Below are positions 30,926 through 41,172 of a stretch of DNA of 64,000 bases, one piece after another. Below the pieces are notes generated by a model. That model worked only from the letters and a program-made list of their open reading frames with translations, was not told the origin of the DNA and did not search any database. This DNA comes from Flectonema sp. DT1601. Its lineage: Eukaryota > Euglenozoa > Diplonemea > Diplonemida > Diplonemidae. The DNA is taken from NCBI GenBank assembly GCA_964019425.1, contig OZ025862.1, forward strand, positions 310,001-374,000, read 5' to 3'. Within the stretch, counting starts at the first letter, position 1. Each line of letters opens with the position of its first letter. Made by a program: the position numbers and the translations under genes.

Positions 30926-32540
30926 TTTTTTCAAAGAATTGTTGATTTTAAGCAAGTAATTTGTAGGTGAAACCTACACTCTGCCGTATTACATTATACC
31001 CTGGTTTTGGTTTCCCAGGGCTCACGATTAATTCAAAATTGAATAACTCGATTCCGTACTGCACTGAATGACAACACGGAAAAAGAGATGTGTATGCAGC
31101 TAAGTTAGAAACATTTATTATAATGAAAAGTATTTACGTCAATCGCAGAGTGTATACCTACACTAACATTACCTTTAGTCAACTGTATCTCAGAACTAAT
31201 GTTAAATTATCGTTATGTTGTTTATGAAACAAAACATTTGTATTTTACGTACAAACTCGAACAGTTAACCCCCCATCACTCTGTTCCCAGGTTGAAGCTT
31301 CGCGACAACCCGTTTGTGAGCAGAGTACAGGTGCAAATATACGCAAGCAAATTTGTGCCCGGCGCAACGCGCCTAGGATGTGTATCCAGTTACTGATTAG
31401 TCAACTATGGATACAATACATCCAAATGTTAGCTCTTGTTATTAATAATTCTTTACATCTCCTTTTATTTTGAGACAGAAACTTGATCATTAAACACCTT
31501 TAGTTCTAATCACAATAGTGACCATAAAAAGATGAATCCATGACTACTAATCAATACACGGATATTCCGGAGTTACAATGGAATTTCTCTGATCTAACTT
31601 TAGGCAGTATTGGTCGTAGCGGCGTTCTCTTCCCACGTGCATAAAAGAAATTATGTCACGGAAAATGAAATAAAAATAAAGAACAGAATGTAGGATTTCA
31701 AAGGACGCATAAAATCAAGTTTCTTTGTCAGTTACCTGAGTTGGCCCGTAGCCCCTTTGAATTAGGACAACATTTAGAGATAAATATTATTGTAATTCGT
31801 ATAATTCAAATAATGTAAATCTAACTGTCTTACGTCATTTTGTTTTCTTTATTGAAAGAAGGTACATTCCTGTTACATAAACTACAGGTAGAAAATACTG
31901 AGGTAACCCTTAACCATGAAGGTCAATTTTGTGAGAACTCTAACATGTTCGCGTATAGAACATAGAGGGACACGGATGATTGTTTTCTTTTTGAATACAT
32001 TCCCCACTCTGGACTTTGCCAATTAAATGTCTTAACCCAAAACCCGTCGATGCCGTCACCCCAACATTATTTGTTGGATCATGCAACCCCCTCAGATTTT
32101 CTAACTGAATTTTGGATAACGCTACCATAATTTATTTAAGGTGAGTGCTCCGCTAGTAGGGTGCTACGAACTAGCAATTTTTGCTAACATATTTTTTTCA
32201 AAGAATTGTTGATTTTAAGCAAGTAATTTGTAGGTGAAACCTACACTCTGCCGTATTACATTATACCTTGGTTTTGGTTTCCCAGGGCTCACGATCAATT
32301 CAAAATTGAATAACTCGATTCCGTACTGCACTGAATGACAACACGGAAAAAGAGATGTGTATGCAGCTAAGTTAGAAACATTTATTATAATGTAAAGTAT
32401 TTACGTCAATCAGCTGAGTGTATACCTACACTAACATTACCTTTAGTCAACTGTATCTCAGAACTAATGTTAAATTATCGTTATGTTGTTTATGATACAA
32501 AACATTTGTATTTTACGTACAAACTCGAACAGTTAATCCC
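30926..32540 (+). mobile_element. RB element, copy 2 (most complete)
   Basis: Left direct repeat about 30926-31268, interior, right direct repeat about 32189-32532. Both repeats start ATATTTTTTTCAAAGAATTG and end CGAACAGTTAA plus C-run. Small ORFs at 31199-31396 (+) and 31940-32128 (-) match those of copy 1. The stem-loop motif is at 32143-32177. Confidence 0.6.
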
Positions 32541-32740
32541 CCCTTCCTCTTTTTTTTTAAAACAATAAAAACCTTATTAGGTTCTTCCTACCTACCGCAG
32601 TATTGGGGACCCTCAGAAGAGCCACCCGGTACTCTGAGTGTCTACTTGCTCGATTTTTTATTTTTACAATTTTTTTTTGAAATTTTTTTTCAGTGTCCAG
32701 AATTTGTTCGCAAACATAAGGAATGACTGATATATGTTCA
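32541..32740 (+). repeat. Shortened repeat Q joined to the right half of MITE m
   Basis: Q breaks after GAGTGTCTAC at about 32643 and joins TTGCTCGATTTTTTATTTTTAC, the right half of element m, which ends in its TIR at about 32738. Confidence 0.55.
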
Positions 32741-32780
32741 GTTGTTTTTTTCTTCTTTGAGGCTTATAATAATCCTTTAG

Positions 32781-32928
32781 GGACCAGGTGCAACCTCCTA
32801 CTTGTAGAGTTACTAAGAGATGTAAAAGCCATGTGTCTGAGGAGAATAACACTGACAGTAACACCGATGATGATACAGAGGATACTGTTGATATTACAGC
32901 GACTGACCCCCGCATCACCGCAGCATAG
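32781..32928 (+). pseudogene. Exon-like remnant, copy 4
   Basis: Same frame and TAG, upstream of LRR gene G. Confidence 0.3.
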
Positions 32929-33025
32929 CACTAGAGATACCGTCTAGGCTCGCATTCGCTTGCGCAAAGTTATTTTTGTTTTTTCTGAATAAAATTTGTA
33001 ATTCTTGTTGTATTAATATGCTAGC

Positions 33026-33220
33026 ATGAAAACGACGGCAAGGTTACAGTGGGTGATTGGATATGTAGCTTGGGTTATCTGGTGTTGCATTTGGAAATAT
33101 TTTATAAATCATTCACAACAGGTTTATCGATATGTGCTACAATTCTACTTAATAAGAGATGGAGAAATTCGTATTTTTGTCATATTAACAGGTTGTTTGT
33201 TAAACACATCATGGATGTAG
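33026..33220 (+). CDS. Small ORF upstream of LRR gene G, extended to 64 aa
   Basis: One extra T (ATATTAACAGG) shifts the end, so the frame runs on through TGCLLNTSWM to a later stop. Confidence 0.3.
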   Translation: MKTTARLQWVIGYVAWVIWCCIWKYFINHSQQVYRYVLQFYLIRDGEIRIFVILTGCLLNTSWM

Positions 33221-33365
33221 GTTGGGACTAAAGTTTGTGCAACAAAAAAAAAAAAAAAGAAAAAGAAAAAGTTTGTTTGAAGAAATATATTTTAAACATT
33301 TATTAATCTCATCATACTCCAAGCCATTCATCATCACATTTCGTAGGTTACTCACGCGAGTTAAT

Positions 33366-34919
33366 ATGCAACTTTCGGTTACGTTCCAAGACACTGGATT
33401 TCCTGACGTTGTTTTCACAGCTTCTGGAAAGTCGCTCGTGAAGGATGCATTGCAGGTTGCAGCTGACGAGTGGGGTACCGATGCTGACTTTCTTGAGCTT
33501 TCTCTCGCAGGATCGCTGCTTCGAGCAGGTAATCGACTGGTGTCGTATGGAGTGGAGGACGGCTCGCTGTTGGATGCATCGGTGGTGCGCTTGTTTGGAT
33601 TGGAGTTTTTGACAGATTCTGCAAAGAGAGCGAAGGCATTCCTACGAGGAAAACGGGATCAGGACGGGTTTTTCTGCCTTGATACTCCCACATTCGCTGT
33701 GGATGGCTGTCTTCAGTTTAAGAACGATGATGAGTGGTTCTCGAATGATGTTACGAACATCTCATTCAGCAACTCTGAACCCTCAGTCACGACCGTTTCA
33801 GATGATTTCTTATCCTCATCTCGTAAGATTATAAGAGTCAGTCTGCCTGGTCTTCAATACGTCACATCTGTTGGTAGTGCTTTCCTCAAAAATTGCAATT
33901 CACTGACATCCGTAGACTTATCAAGTCTCAGCAATATTTCAACTGTGGGAGACTCTTTTCTATTTAATTGTTCATCCCTCACAAATCTGGACTTATCAGG
34001 TCTCAGCAAAATTTCAACTGTGGGAGACTATTTTCTATGTAATTGTTCATCCCTCACATCTCTGGACTTATCAAGTCTCAGCAATCTTTCAACTGTGGGA
34101 GGCTCTTTTCTAGGTTTTTGTTCATCCCTCACAAATCTGGACTTATCAAGTCTCAGCAATCTTTCAACTGTGGGAGACTCTTTTCTAAGTAATTGTTCAT
34201 CCCTCACAAATCTGGACTTATCAAGTCTCAGCAATATTTCAACTGTGGGAAAATATTTTCTACAAAATTGTTCATCCCTCACATCTCTGGACTTATCAAG
34301 TCTCAGCAATCTTTCAACTGTGGGAGGCTCTTTTCTCAGTTTTTGTTCATCCCTCACAAATCTGGACTTATCAAGTCTCAGCAAAATTTCAACTGTGGGA
34401 GACTCTTTTCTATATGATTGTTCATCCCTCACATCTCTGGACTTATCAAGTCTCAGCAATCTTTCAACTGTGGGAGGCTCTTTTCTATGTTTTTGTTCAT
34501 CCCTCACATCTCTGGATTTATCAAGTCTCAGCAATCTTTCAACTGTGGGAGACGATTTTCTAAATAGTTGTTCATCCCTCACAAATCTGGACTTATCAAG
34601 TCTCAGCAATCTTTCAACTGTGGGAGACTCTTTTCTAAGACATTGTTCATCCCTCACATCTCTGGACTTATCAAGTCTCAGCAATCTTTCAACTGTGGGA
34701 GACTCTTTTCTATATGATTGTTCATCCCTCACATCTCTGGACTTATCAAGTCTCAGCAATCTTTCAACTGTGGGAGGCTCTTTTCTATATGATTGTTCAT
34801 CACTTACTTCCTTGGATTTAACCCTCGTGAATGTGGAATCCGTTGGAAGTAATTTCTTAAAAGGTTGCTCATCCATTAAGAGAGATAAACTGCATACGAG
34901 CATAGCGAATTTGAAATGA
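33366..34919 (+). CDS. LRR gene G: ubiquitin-like domain plus 12 leucine-rich repeats
   Basis: 517 residues, the shortest complete member: 179-residue N-terminus, 12 repeats and C-cap. It has GKSLVKD where others have GESLVKD in the ubiquitin-like helix. Several repeats carry FCSS in place of NCSS or DCSS (GFCSS, SFCSS, CFCSS), a variant rare in the other genes, and two have SKIS for SNLS. Repeat 5 has KYFLQN. It is flanked upstream by RB copy 2 and downstream by a linker that breaks at 35192. Confidence 0.85.
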   Translation: MQLSVTFQDTGFPDVVFTASGKSLVKDALQVAADEWGTDADFLELSLAGSLLRAGNRLVSYGVEDGSLLDASVVRLFGLEFLTDSAKRAKAFLRGKRDQDGFFCLDTPTFAVDGCLQFKNDDEWFSNDVTNISFSNSEPSVTTVSDDFLSSSRKIIRVSLPGLQYVTSVGSAFLKNCNSLTSVDLSSLSNISTVGDSFLFNCSSLTNLDLSGLSKISTVGDYFLCNCSSLTSLDLSSLSNLSTVGGSFLGFCSSLTNLDLSSLSNLSTVGDSFLSNCSSLTNLDLSSLSNISTVGKYFLQNCSSLTSLDLSSLSNLSTVGGSFLSFCSSLTNLDLSSLSKISTVGDSFLYDCSSLTSLDLSSLSNLSTVGGSFLCFCSSLTSLDLSSLSNLSTVGDDFLNSCSSLTNLDLSSLSNLSTVGDSFLRHCSSLTSLDLSSLSNLSTVGDSFLYDCSSLTSLDLSSLSNLSTVGGSFLYDCSSLTSLDLTLVNVESVGSNFLKGCSSIKRDKLHTSIANLK

Positions 34920-35192
34920 CAGAAATCATAAATGTTGTTTTTAGTGTGTGTGCGTTGTTCCCCTTGTTTTATTTGAAGGTATTTAATTTATGTTTTAATA
35001 TTTCAGAAAGAAGATGTTCGATCACACACTCTTAAAACCACGGCAAGGTTACAGTGGGTGATTGGATATGTGACTTGGGTTATCTGGTGTTGCATTTGGA
35101 AATATTTTATAAATCATTCACAACAGGTTTATCGATATGTGCTACAATTCTACTTAATAAGAGATGGAGAAATTCGTATTTTTGTCATATAG
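34916..35192 (+). CDS. Candidate small gene overlapping the stop of LRR gene G
   Basis: ATGA overlap and the GTATTT...TTTCAG segment are present. The last codon becomes TAG because the linker joins R2 (AGCAGTTGGG) at this point. Confidence 0.2.
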
Positions 35193-35797
35193 CAGTTGGG
35201 TCTCTTTTCATTTCAACCAGGTTTGGCCGAGCACTCTATTCGTTTTTTAGCCAGTTTTTTCAAAGTTGATTTATATTTTAATCACAGTTAGCAAGTTACC
35301 CCCCCCCCTTTTATATTTTTTTCAAAAAATTGTTGATTTTAAGCAAGTAATTTGTAGGTGAAACCTACACTCTGCCGTATTACATTATACCCTGGTTTTG
35401 GTTTCCCAGGGCTCACGATCAATTCAAAATTGAAGAACTCGATTCCGTGCTGCACTGAATGACAACACGGAAAAAGAGATGTGTATGCAGCTAAGTTAGA
35501 AACATTTATTATAATGTAAAGTATTTACGTCAATCGCAGAGTGTATACCTACACTAACATTACCTTTAGTCAACTGTATCTCAGAACTAATGTTAAATTA
35601 TCGTTATGTTGTTTATGAAACAAAACATTTGTATTTTACGTACAAACTCGAACAGTTAACCCCCCATCACTCTGTTCCCAGGTTGAAGCTTCGCGACAAC
35701 CCGTTTGTGAGCAGAGTACAGGTGCAAATATACGCAAGCAAATTTGTGCCCGGCGCAACGCGCCTAGGATGTGTATCCAGTTACTGATTAGTCAACT
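35193..35797 (+). mobile_element. Partial R2 followed by RB element, copy 3 (5' part only)
   Basis: R2 enters in mid-unit at CAGTTGGGTCTC and ends in a C-run near 35310. The RB left repeat and first ~130 bp of interior follow, including the 65-codon ORF at 35590-35787. RB stops at about 35797, where the right half of MITE m begins (TTTTTGCTCGATT). Confidence 0.55.
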
Positions 35798-35890
35798 ATT
35801 TTTGCTCGATTTTTTATTTTTACAATTTTTTTTTGAAATTTTTTTTCAGTGTCCAGAATTTGTTCGCAAACATAAGGAATGACTGATATA
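35798..35890 (+). mobile_element. Right half of MITE m
   Basis: TTGCTCGATTTTTTATTTTTAC to the right TIR. Confidence 0.55.
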
Positions 35891-35936
35891 TGTTCAGTTG
35901 TTTTTTTCTTCTTTGAGGCTTATAATAATCCTTTAG

Positions 35937-36084
35937 GGACCAGGTGCAACCTCCTACTTGTAGAGTTACTAAGAGATGTAAAAGCCATGTGTCTGAGGAG
36001 AATAACACTGACAGTAACACCGATGATGATACAGAGGATACTGTTGATATTACAGCGACTGACCCCCGCATCACCGCAGCATAG
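35937..36084 (+). pseudogene. Exon-like remnant, copy 5
   Basis: Same frame and TAG. The small ORF that normally follows has lost its ATG here (CATTAAAAC at 36181). Confidence 0.3.
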
Positions 36085-36520
36085 CACTAGAGATACCGTC
36101 TAGGCTCGCATTCGCTCGCGCGAAGTTATTTTTATTTTTTCTGAATAAACTTTGTAATTCTTATTGTATTAATATGCTAGCATTAAAACAACGGCAAGGT
36201 TACAGTGGGTGATTGGATATGTAGCTTGGGTTATCTGGTGTTGCATTTGGAAATATTTTATAAATCATTCACAACAGGTTTATCGATATGTGCTGCAATT
36301 CTACTTAATAAGAGATGGAGAAATTCGTATTTTTGTCATATAACAGGTTGTTTGTTAAACACATCATGGATGTTGGTTGGGACTAAAGTTTGTGCAACAA
36401 AAAAAAAAAAAAAGAAAAAAAAAAAGTTTGTTTGAAGAAATATATTTTAAGCATTTATTAATCTCATCATACTCCAAGCCATTCATCATCACATTTTGTA
36501 AGTTACTCACGCGAGTTAAT

Positions 36521-38374
36521 ATGCAACTTTCGGTTACGTTCCAAGACACTGGATTTCCTGACGTTGTTTTCACAGCTTCTGGAGAGTCGCTCGTGAAGGA
36601 TGCATTGCAGGTTGCAGCTGACGAGTGGGGTACCGATGCTGACTTTCTTGAGCTTTCTCTCGCAGGATCGCTGCTTCGAGCAGGTAATCGACTGGTGTCG
36701 TATGGAGTAGAGGACGGCTCGCTGTTGGATGCATCGGTGGTGCGCTTGTTTGGATTGGAATTTTTGACAGATTCTGCAAAGAGAGCGAAGGCATTCCTAC
36801 GAGGAAAACGGGATCAGGACGGGTTTTTCTGCCTTGATACTCCCACATTCGCTGTGGATGGCTGTCTTCAGTTTAACAACGATGATGAGTGGATCTCGAA
36901 TGATGTTACGAACATCTCATTCAGCAACTCTGAACCCTCAGTCACGACCGTTTCAGATGATTTCTTATCCTCATCTCGTAAGATTATAAGAGTCAGTCTG
37001 CCTGGTCTTCAATACGTTACATCTGTTGGTAGTGCTTTCCTCAAAAATTGCAATTCACTGACATCCGTAGACTTATCAAGTCTCAGCAATGTTTCAGTTG
37101 TTGGAAAACTTTTTCTAAATGATTGTTCATCCCTCACATCTCTGGACTTATCAAGTCTCAGCAATCTTTCAACTGTGGGATACGATTTTCTATATAATTG
37201 TTCATCCCTCACATCTCTGGACTTATCAAGTCTCAGCAATCTTTCAACTGTGGGAGGCTATTTTCTAAGAAATTGTTCATCCCTCACAAATCTGGACTTA
37301 TCAAGTCTCAGCAATCTTTCAACTTTTGGAGACTATTTTCTATATGATTGTTCATCCCTCACAAATCTGGACTTATCAAGTCTCAGCAATATTTCAACTG
37401 TGGGAGACTATTTTCTACATAATTGTTCATCCCTCACATCTCTGGACTTATCAAGTCTCAGCAATCTTTCAACTGTGGGAGTCGGTTTTCTATATAAGTG
37501 TTCATCCCTCACATCTCTGGACTTATCAAGTCTCAGCAATCTTTCAACTGTGGGAGAGGGTTTTCTATATAATTGTTCATCCCTCACATCTCTGGACTTA
37601 TCAAGTCTCAGCAATCTTTCAACTGTGGGAGACGATTTTCTATATTATTGTTCATCCCTCACATCTCTGGACTTATCAAGTCTCAGCAATCTTTCAACTG
37701 TGGGAGGCTATTTTCTAAGTAATTGTTCATCCCTCACAAATCTGGACTTATCAAGTCTCAGCAATATTTCAACTGTGGGAGACTCTTTTCTAAGACATTG
37801 TTCATCCCTCACATCTCTGGACTTATCAAGTCTCAGCAATATTTCAACTGTGGGAGACTCTTTTCTGCGTTATTGTTCATCACTCACATATCTGGACTTA
37901 TCAAGTCTCAGCAATCTTTCAACTGTGGGAGACTATTTTCTACATGATTGTTCATCCCTCACAAATCTGGACTTATCAAGTCTCAGCAATCTTTCAACTG
38001 TGGGAGACTCTTTTCTATTTGATTGTTCATCCCTCACATCTCTGGACTTATCAAGTCTCAGCAATCTTTCAACTGTGGGAGGCAATTTTCTATGTAATTG
38101 TTCATCCCTCACATCTCTGAACTTATCAAGTCTCAGCAATCTTCCAACTGTGGGAGGCTCTTTTCTATTTAATTGTTCATCCCTCACATCTCTGGACTTA
38201 TCAAGTCTCAGCAATCTTTCAACTGTTGGAGACTATTTTCTATATAATTGTTCATCACTTACTTCCTTGGATTTAACCCTCGTGAATGTGGAATCCGTTG
38301 GAAGTAATTTCCTAAAAGGTTGCTCATCCATTAAGAGAGATAAACTGCATACGAGCATAGCGAATTTGAAATGA
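36521..38374 (+). CDS. LRR gene H: ubiquitin-like domain plus 16 leucine-rich repeats
   Basis: 617 residues with complete N-terminus and C-cap. The first repeat is unusual (SNVSVVGKLFLND), and repeats VGVGFLYK and VGEGFLYN are not seen elsewhere in the window. One repeat has TFGDYF for TVGDYF, and another has LTSLNLSS for LTSLDLSS followed by NLPTVG. It is followed after about 450 bp by fragment I. Confidence 0.85.
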   Translation: MQLSVTFQDTGFPDVVFTASGESLVKDALQVAADEWGTDADFLELSLAGSLLRAGNRLVSYGVEDGSLLDASVVRLFGLEFLTDSAKRAKAFLRGKRDQDGFFCLDTPTFAVDGCLQFNNDDEWISNDVTNISFSNSEPSVTTVSDDFLSSSRKIIRVSLPGLQYVTSVGSAFLKNCNSLTSVDLSSLSNVSVVGKLFLNDCSSLTSLDLSSLSNLSTVGYDFLYNCSSLTSLDLSSLSNLSTVGGYFLRNCSSLTNLDLSSLSNLSTFGDYFLYDCSSLTNLDLSSLSNISTVGDYFLHNCSSLTSLDLSSLSNLSTVGVGFLYKCSSLTSLDLSSLSNLSTVGEGFLYNCSSLTSLDLSSLSNLSTVGDDFLYYCSSLTSLDLSSLSNLSTVGGYFLSNCSSLTNLDLSSLSNISTVGDSFLRHCSSLTSLDLSSLSNISTVGDSFLRYCSSLTYLDLSSLSNLSTVGDYFLHDCSSLTNLDLSSLSNLSTVGDSFLFDCSSLTSLDLSSLSNLSTVGGNFLCNCSSLTSLNLSSLSNLPTVGGSFLFNCSSLTSLDLSSLSNLSTVGDYFLYNCSSLTSLDLTLVNVESVGSNFLKGCSSIKRDKLHTSIANLK

Positions 38375-38647
38375 CAGAAATCATAAATGTTGTTTTTAGT
38401 GTGTGTGCGTTGTTCCCCTTGTTTTATTTGAAGGTATTTAATTTATGTTTTAATATTTCAGAAAGAAGATGTTCGCTCACACACTCTTAAAACCACGGCA
38501 AGGTTACAGTGGGTGATTGGATATGTGACTTGGGTTATCTGGTGTTACATTTGGAAATATTTTATAAATCATTCACAACAGGTTTATCGATATGTGCTAC
38601 AATTCTACTTAATAAGAGATGGAGAAATTCGTATTTTTGTCATATAA
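38371..38647 (+). CDS. Candidate small gene overlapping the stop of LRR gene H
   Basis: As at 4525, with TGTTAC for TGTTGC (Tyr for Cys) in the Trp-rich stretch. Confidence 0.25.
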
Positions 38648-38824
38648 CAGGTTGTTTGTTAAACACATCATGGATGTTGGTTGGGACTAAAGTTTGTGCA
38701 ACAAAAAAAAAAAAAAAGAAAAAAAAAAAGTTTGTTTGAAGAAATATATTTTAAACATTTATTAATCTCATCATACTCCAAGCCATTCATCATCACATTT
38801 CGTAGGTTACTCACGCGAGTTAAT

Positions 38825-39007
38825 ATGCAACTTTCGGTTACGTTCCAAGACACTGGATTTCCTAACGTTGTTTTCACAGCTTCCGGAGAGTCGCTCGTGA
38901 AGGATGCATTGCAGGTTGCAGCTGATAAAGCCAATTATTTATTAATAATCCCTCATTCTGTAGCAATTCAGTCAAGTACTTTGATATTAATTTTATTTTT
39001 TTTATAA
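38825..39007 (+). pseudogene. LRR gene I: 5' fragment
   Basis: 35 family codons, then sequence X from 38926. FPNVVF replaces FPDVVF. Confidence 0.75.
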
Positions 39008-39333
39008 TCTAAAAGTTGTTACTGTTTTTACATCGTCAAATTTTCACCTCCATTCGACAAGCATCACACCTAGTCAACTGCATCTCAGAACTAATGTTAA
39101 ATTATCGTTTATGTTGTTTTTTATGATACAATACATTTGTATTTTAAGTACAAAATCAAACAGTTAATCCCCATATTCGACAGCACATATGGGATTTCAT
39201 CGAAACCAACTGTTGGGTCTCTTTTCATTTCAACCAGGTTTGGCCGAGCACTCTATTCGTTTTTTAGCCAGTTTTTTCAAAGTTGATTTATATTTTAATC
39301 ACAGTTAGCAAGTTACCCCCCCCCCCCCCTTTA
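39008..39333 (+). repeat. Sequence X tail, R1 and R2 ending in poly-C
   Basis: Same order as after fragment F. R2 ends in a run of about 15 C (about 39316-39329) that abuts the 737-bp tandem repeat. Confidence 0.6.
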
Positions 39334-41172
39334 GGTCGCCAATTTAGAGCGAGCCAATTTGAATGGTCTCCAGGCAGATGGGTGAGCTTGTCCTTCCTAG
39401 GCTGCTATCACCGAGCGGACCGCTGAAGACTCGAGTAGTCTAGGAAAGCCTTACGTCGGATTCGTCCACTGTTAACCTTTGGTTTCATTTTATTTTTTTC
39501 ACATTGATTTTAATTTACAGCTGTTTTTCACTGTTACGGTAGCGTAGGCAAGAGGTGCTCAACTACGTTCACGTGGCCTCCACCAAAGAAACCAGGCAAT
39601 GTTCAACGCCTTCTGTTTCATGGTGACAGTATTTTTATTTTTTTGTGCAAAGACCTGCAGTATTCTTCCCAGATAAATCTTTTCGTATCGTATCAAAGTT
39701 CCCCCTTAGTACATTACCTCGGTCATTGAGACTGGCGTGGAGATGTGCTACATTAAACCGTGGGAGACCGTATGGTTGTTCTTGCGTAATTTTACCCACC
39801 GATCCGTTTTAACCAGACAAATGTTTTAACGGCTTTTTCCATGTTGAGTTCTTTGCTGCTTTTCCTATATAGCCCAAGGGACAAGTTATATAGCAAAAGA
39901 GTCAAGCATAGTGCACTATATAGGGAGTGCCGCGGGGGGCTCCACTACGGAAATCGAGAGTCGTGGCTGTACAGGTATAAGCACACTTTCCCCTTTCCCC
40001 TTATGTTTGGTCGTAGTATAGTTGGTTAGAGGTTGTCAGTGGCAATCGCGGCGATAGGGTAGAGCGTTTAGGTCGCCAATTTAGAGCGAGCCAATTTGAA
40101 TGGTCTCCAGGCAGATGGGTGAGCTTGTCCTTCCTAGGCTGCTATCACCGAGCGGACCGCTGAAGACTCGAGTAGTCTAGGAAAGCCTTACGTCGGATTC
40201 GTCCACTGTTAACCTTTGGTTTCATTTTATTTTTTTCACATTGATTTTAATTTACAGCTGTTTTTCACTGTTACGGTAGCGTAGGCAAGAGGTGCTCAAC
40301 TACGTTCACGTGGCCTCCACCAAAGAAACCAGGCAATGTTCAACGCCTTCTGTTTCATGGTGACAGTATTTTTATTTTTTTGTGCAAAGACCTGCAGTAT
40401 TCTTCCCAGATAAATCTTTTCGTATCGTATCAAAGTTCCCCCTTAGTACATTACCTCGGTCATTGAGACTGGCGTGGAGATGTGCTACATTAAACCGTGG
40501 GAGACCGTATGGTTGTTCTTGCGTAATTTTACCCACCGATCCGTTTTAACCAGACAAATGTTTTAACGGCTTTTTCCATGTTGAGTTCTTTGCTGCTTTT
40601 CCTATATAGCCCAAGGGACAAGTTATATAGCAAAAGAGTCAAGCATAGTGCACTATATAGGGAGTGCCGCGGGGGGCTCCACTACGGAAATCGAGAGTCG
40701 TGGCTGTACAGGTATAAGCACACTTTCCCCTTTCCCCTTATGTTTGGTCGTAGTATAGTTGGTTAGAGGTTGTCAGTGGCAATCGCGGCGATAGGGTAGA
40801 GCGTTTAGGTCGCCAATTTAGAGCGAGCCAATTTGAATGGTCTCCAGGCAGATGGGTGAGCTTGTCCTTCCTAGGCTGCTATCACCGAGCGGACCGCTGA
40901 AGACTCGAGTAGTCTAGGAAAGCCTTACGTCGGATTCGTCCACTGTTAACCTTTGGTTTCATTTTATTTTTTTCACATTGATTTTAATTTACAGCTGTTT
41001 TTCACTGTTACGGTAGCGTAGGCAAGAGGTGCTCAACTACGTTCACGTGGCCTCCACCAAAGAAACCAGGCAATGTTCAACGCCTTCTGTTTCATGGTGA
41101 CAGTATTTTTATTTTTTTGTGCAAAGACCTGCAGTATTCTTCCCAGATAAATCTTTTCGTATCGTATCAAAG
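39334..41172 (+). repeat. 737-bp tandem repeat, 2.5 units
   Basis: GGTCGCCAATTTAGAGCGAG starts at 39334, 40071 and 40808, exactly 737 bp apart. The first two units look identical. The third stops at ATCAAAGT followed by a C-run, exactly where complete units have AAAGTTCCCCC, so the break lies in the C-tract. The unit is GC-richer than its surroundings and has no long ORF (the 62-codon frame at 39841-40029 is not convincing). It contains three TATATAG motifs near 39865-39925 and a structured segment near its start. Confidence 0.9.
39394..39467 (+). ncRNA. Possible structured RNA segment in the 737-bp unit
   Basis: TTCCTAG (39394) pairs with CTAGGAA (39440-39446). Between them AGCG..CGCT and GACT..AGTC can form two hairpins, and GGA-TTCG-TCC (39458-39467) forms a UUCG-capped hairpin. 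A T-run follows. It repeats in the other units. No known RNA family is recognised. Confidence 0.25.

Noticed and set aside
39925-40005. Spliced-leader RNA gene in the 737-bp unit (ACAG followed by GTATAAG, with TATATAG upstream)
   Set aside because: No Sm-binding site or recognisable leader; the donor-like motif alone is weak.
39841-40029. 62-codon ORF in the 737-bp unit
   Set aside because: Short, no recognisable features, and present only because the units are identical.
39334-41172. CRISPR array or rDNA unit
   Set aside because: Repeats are 737 bp without spacers, and no rRNA-like conserved segments are visible.
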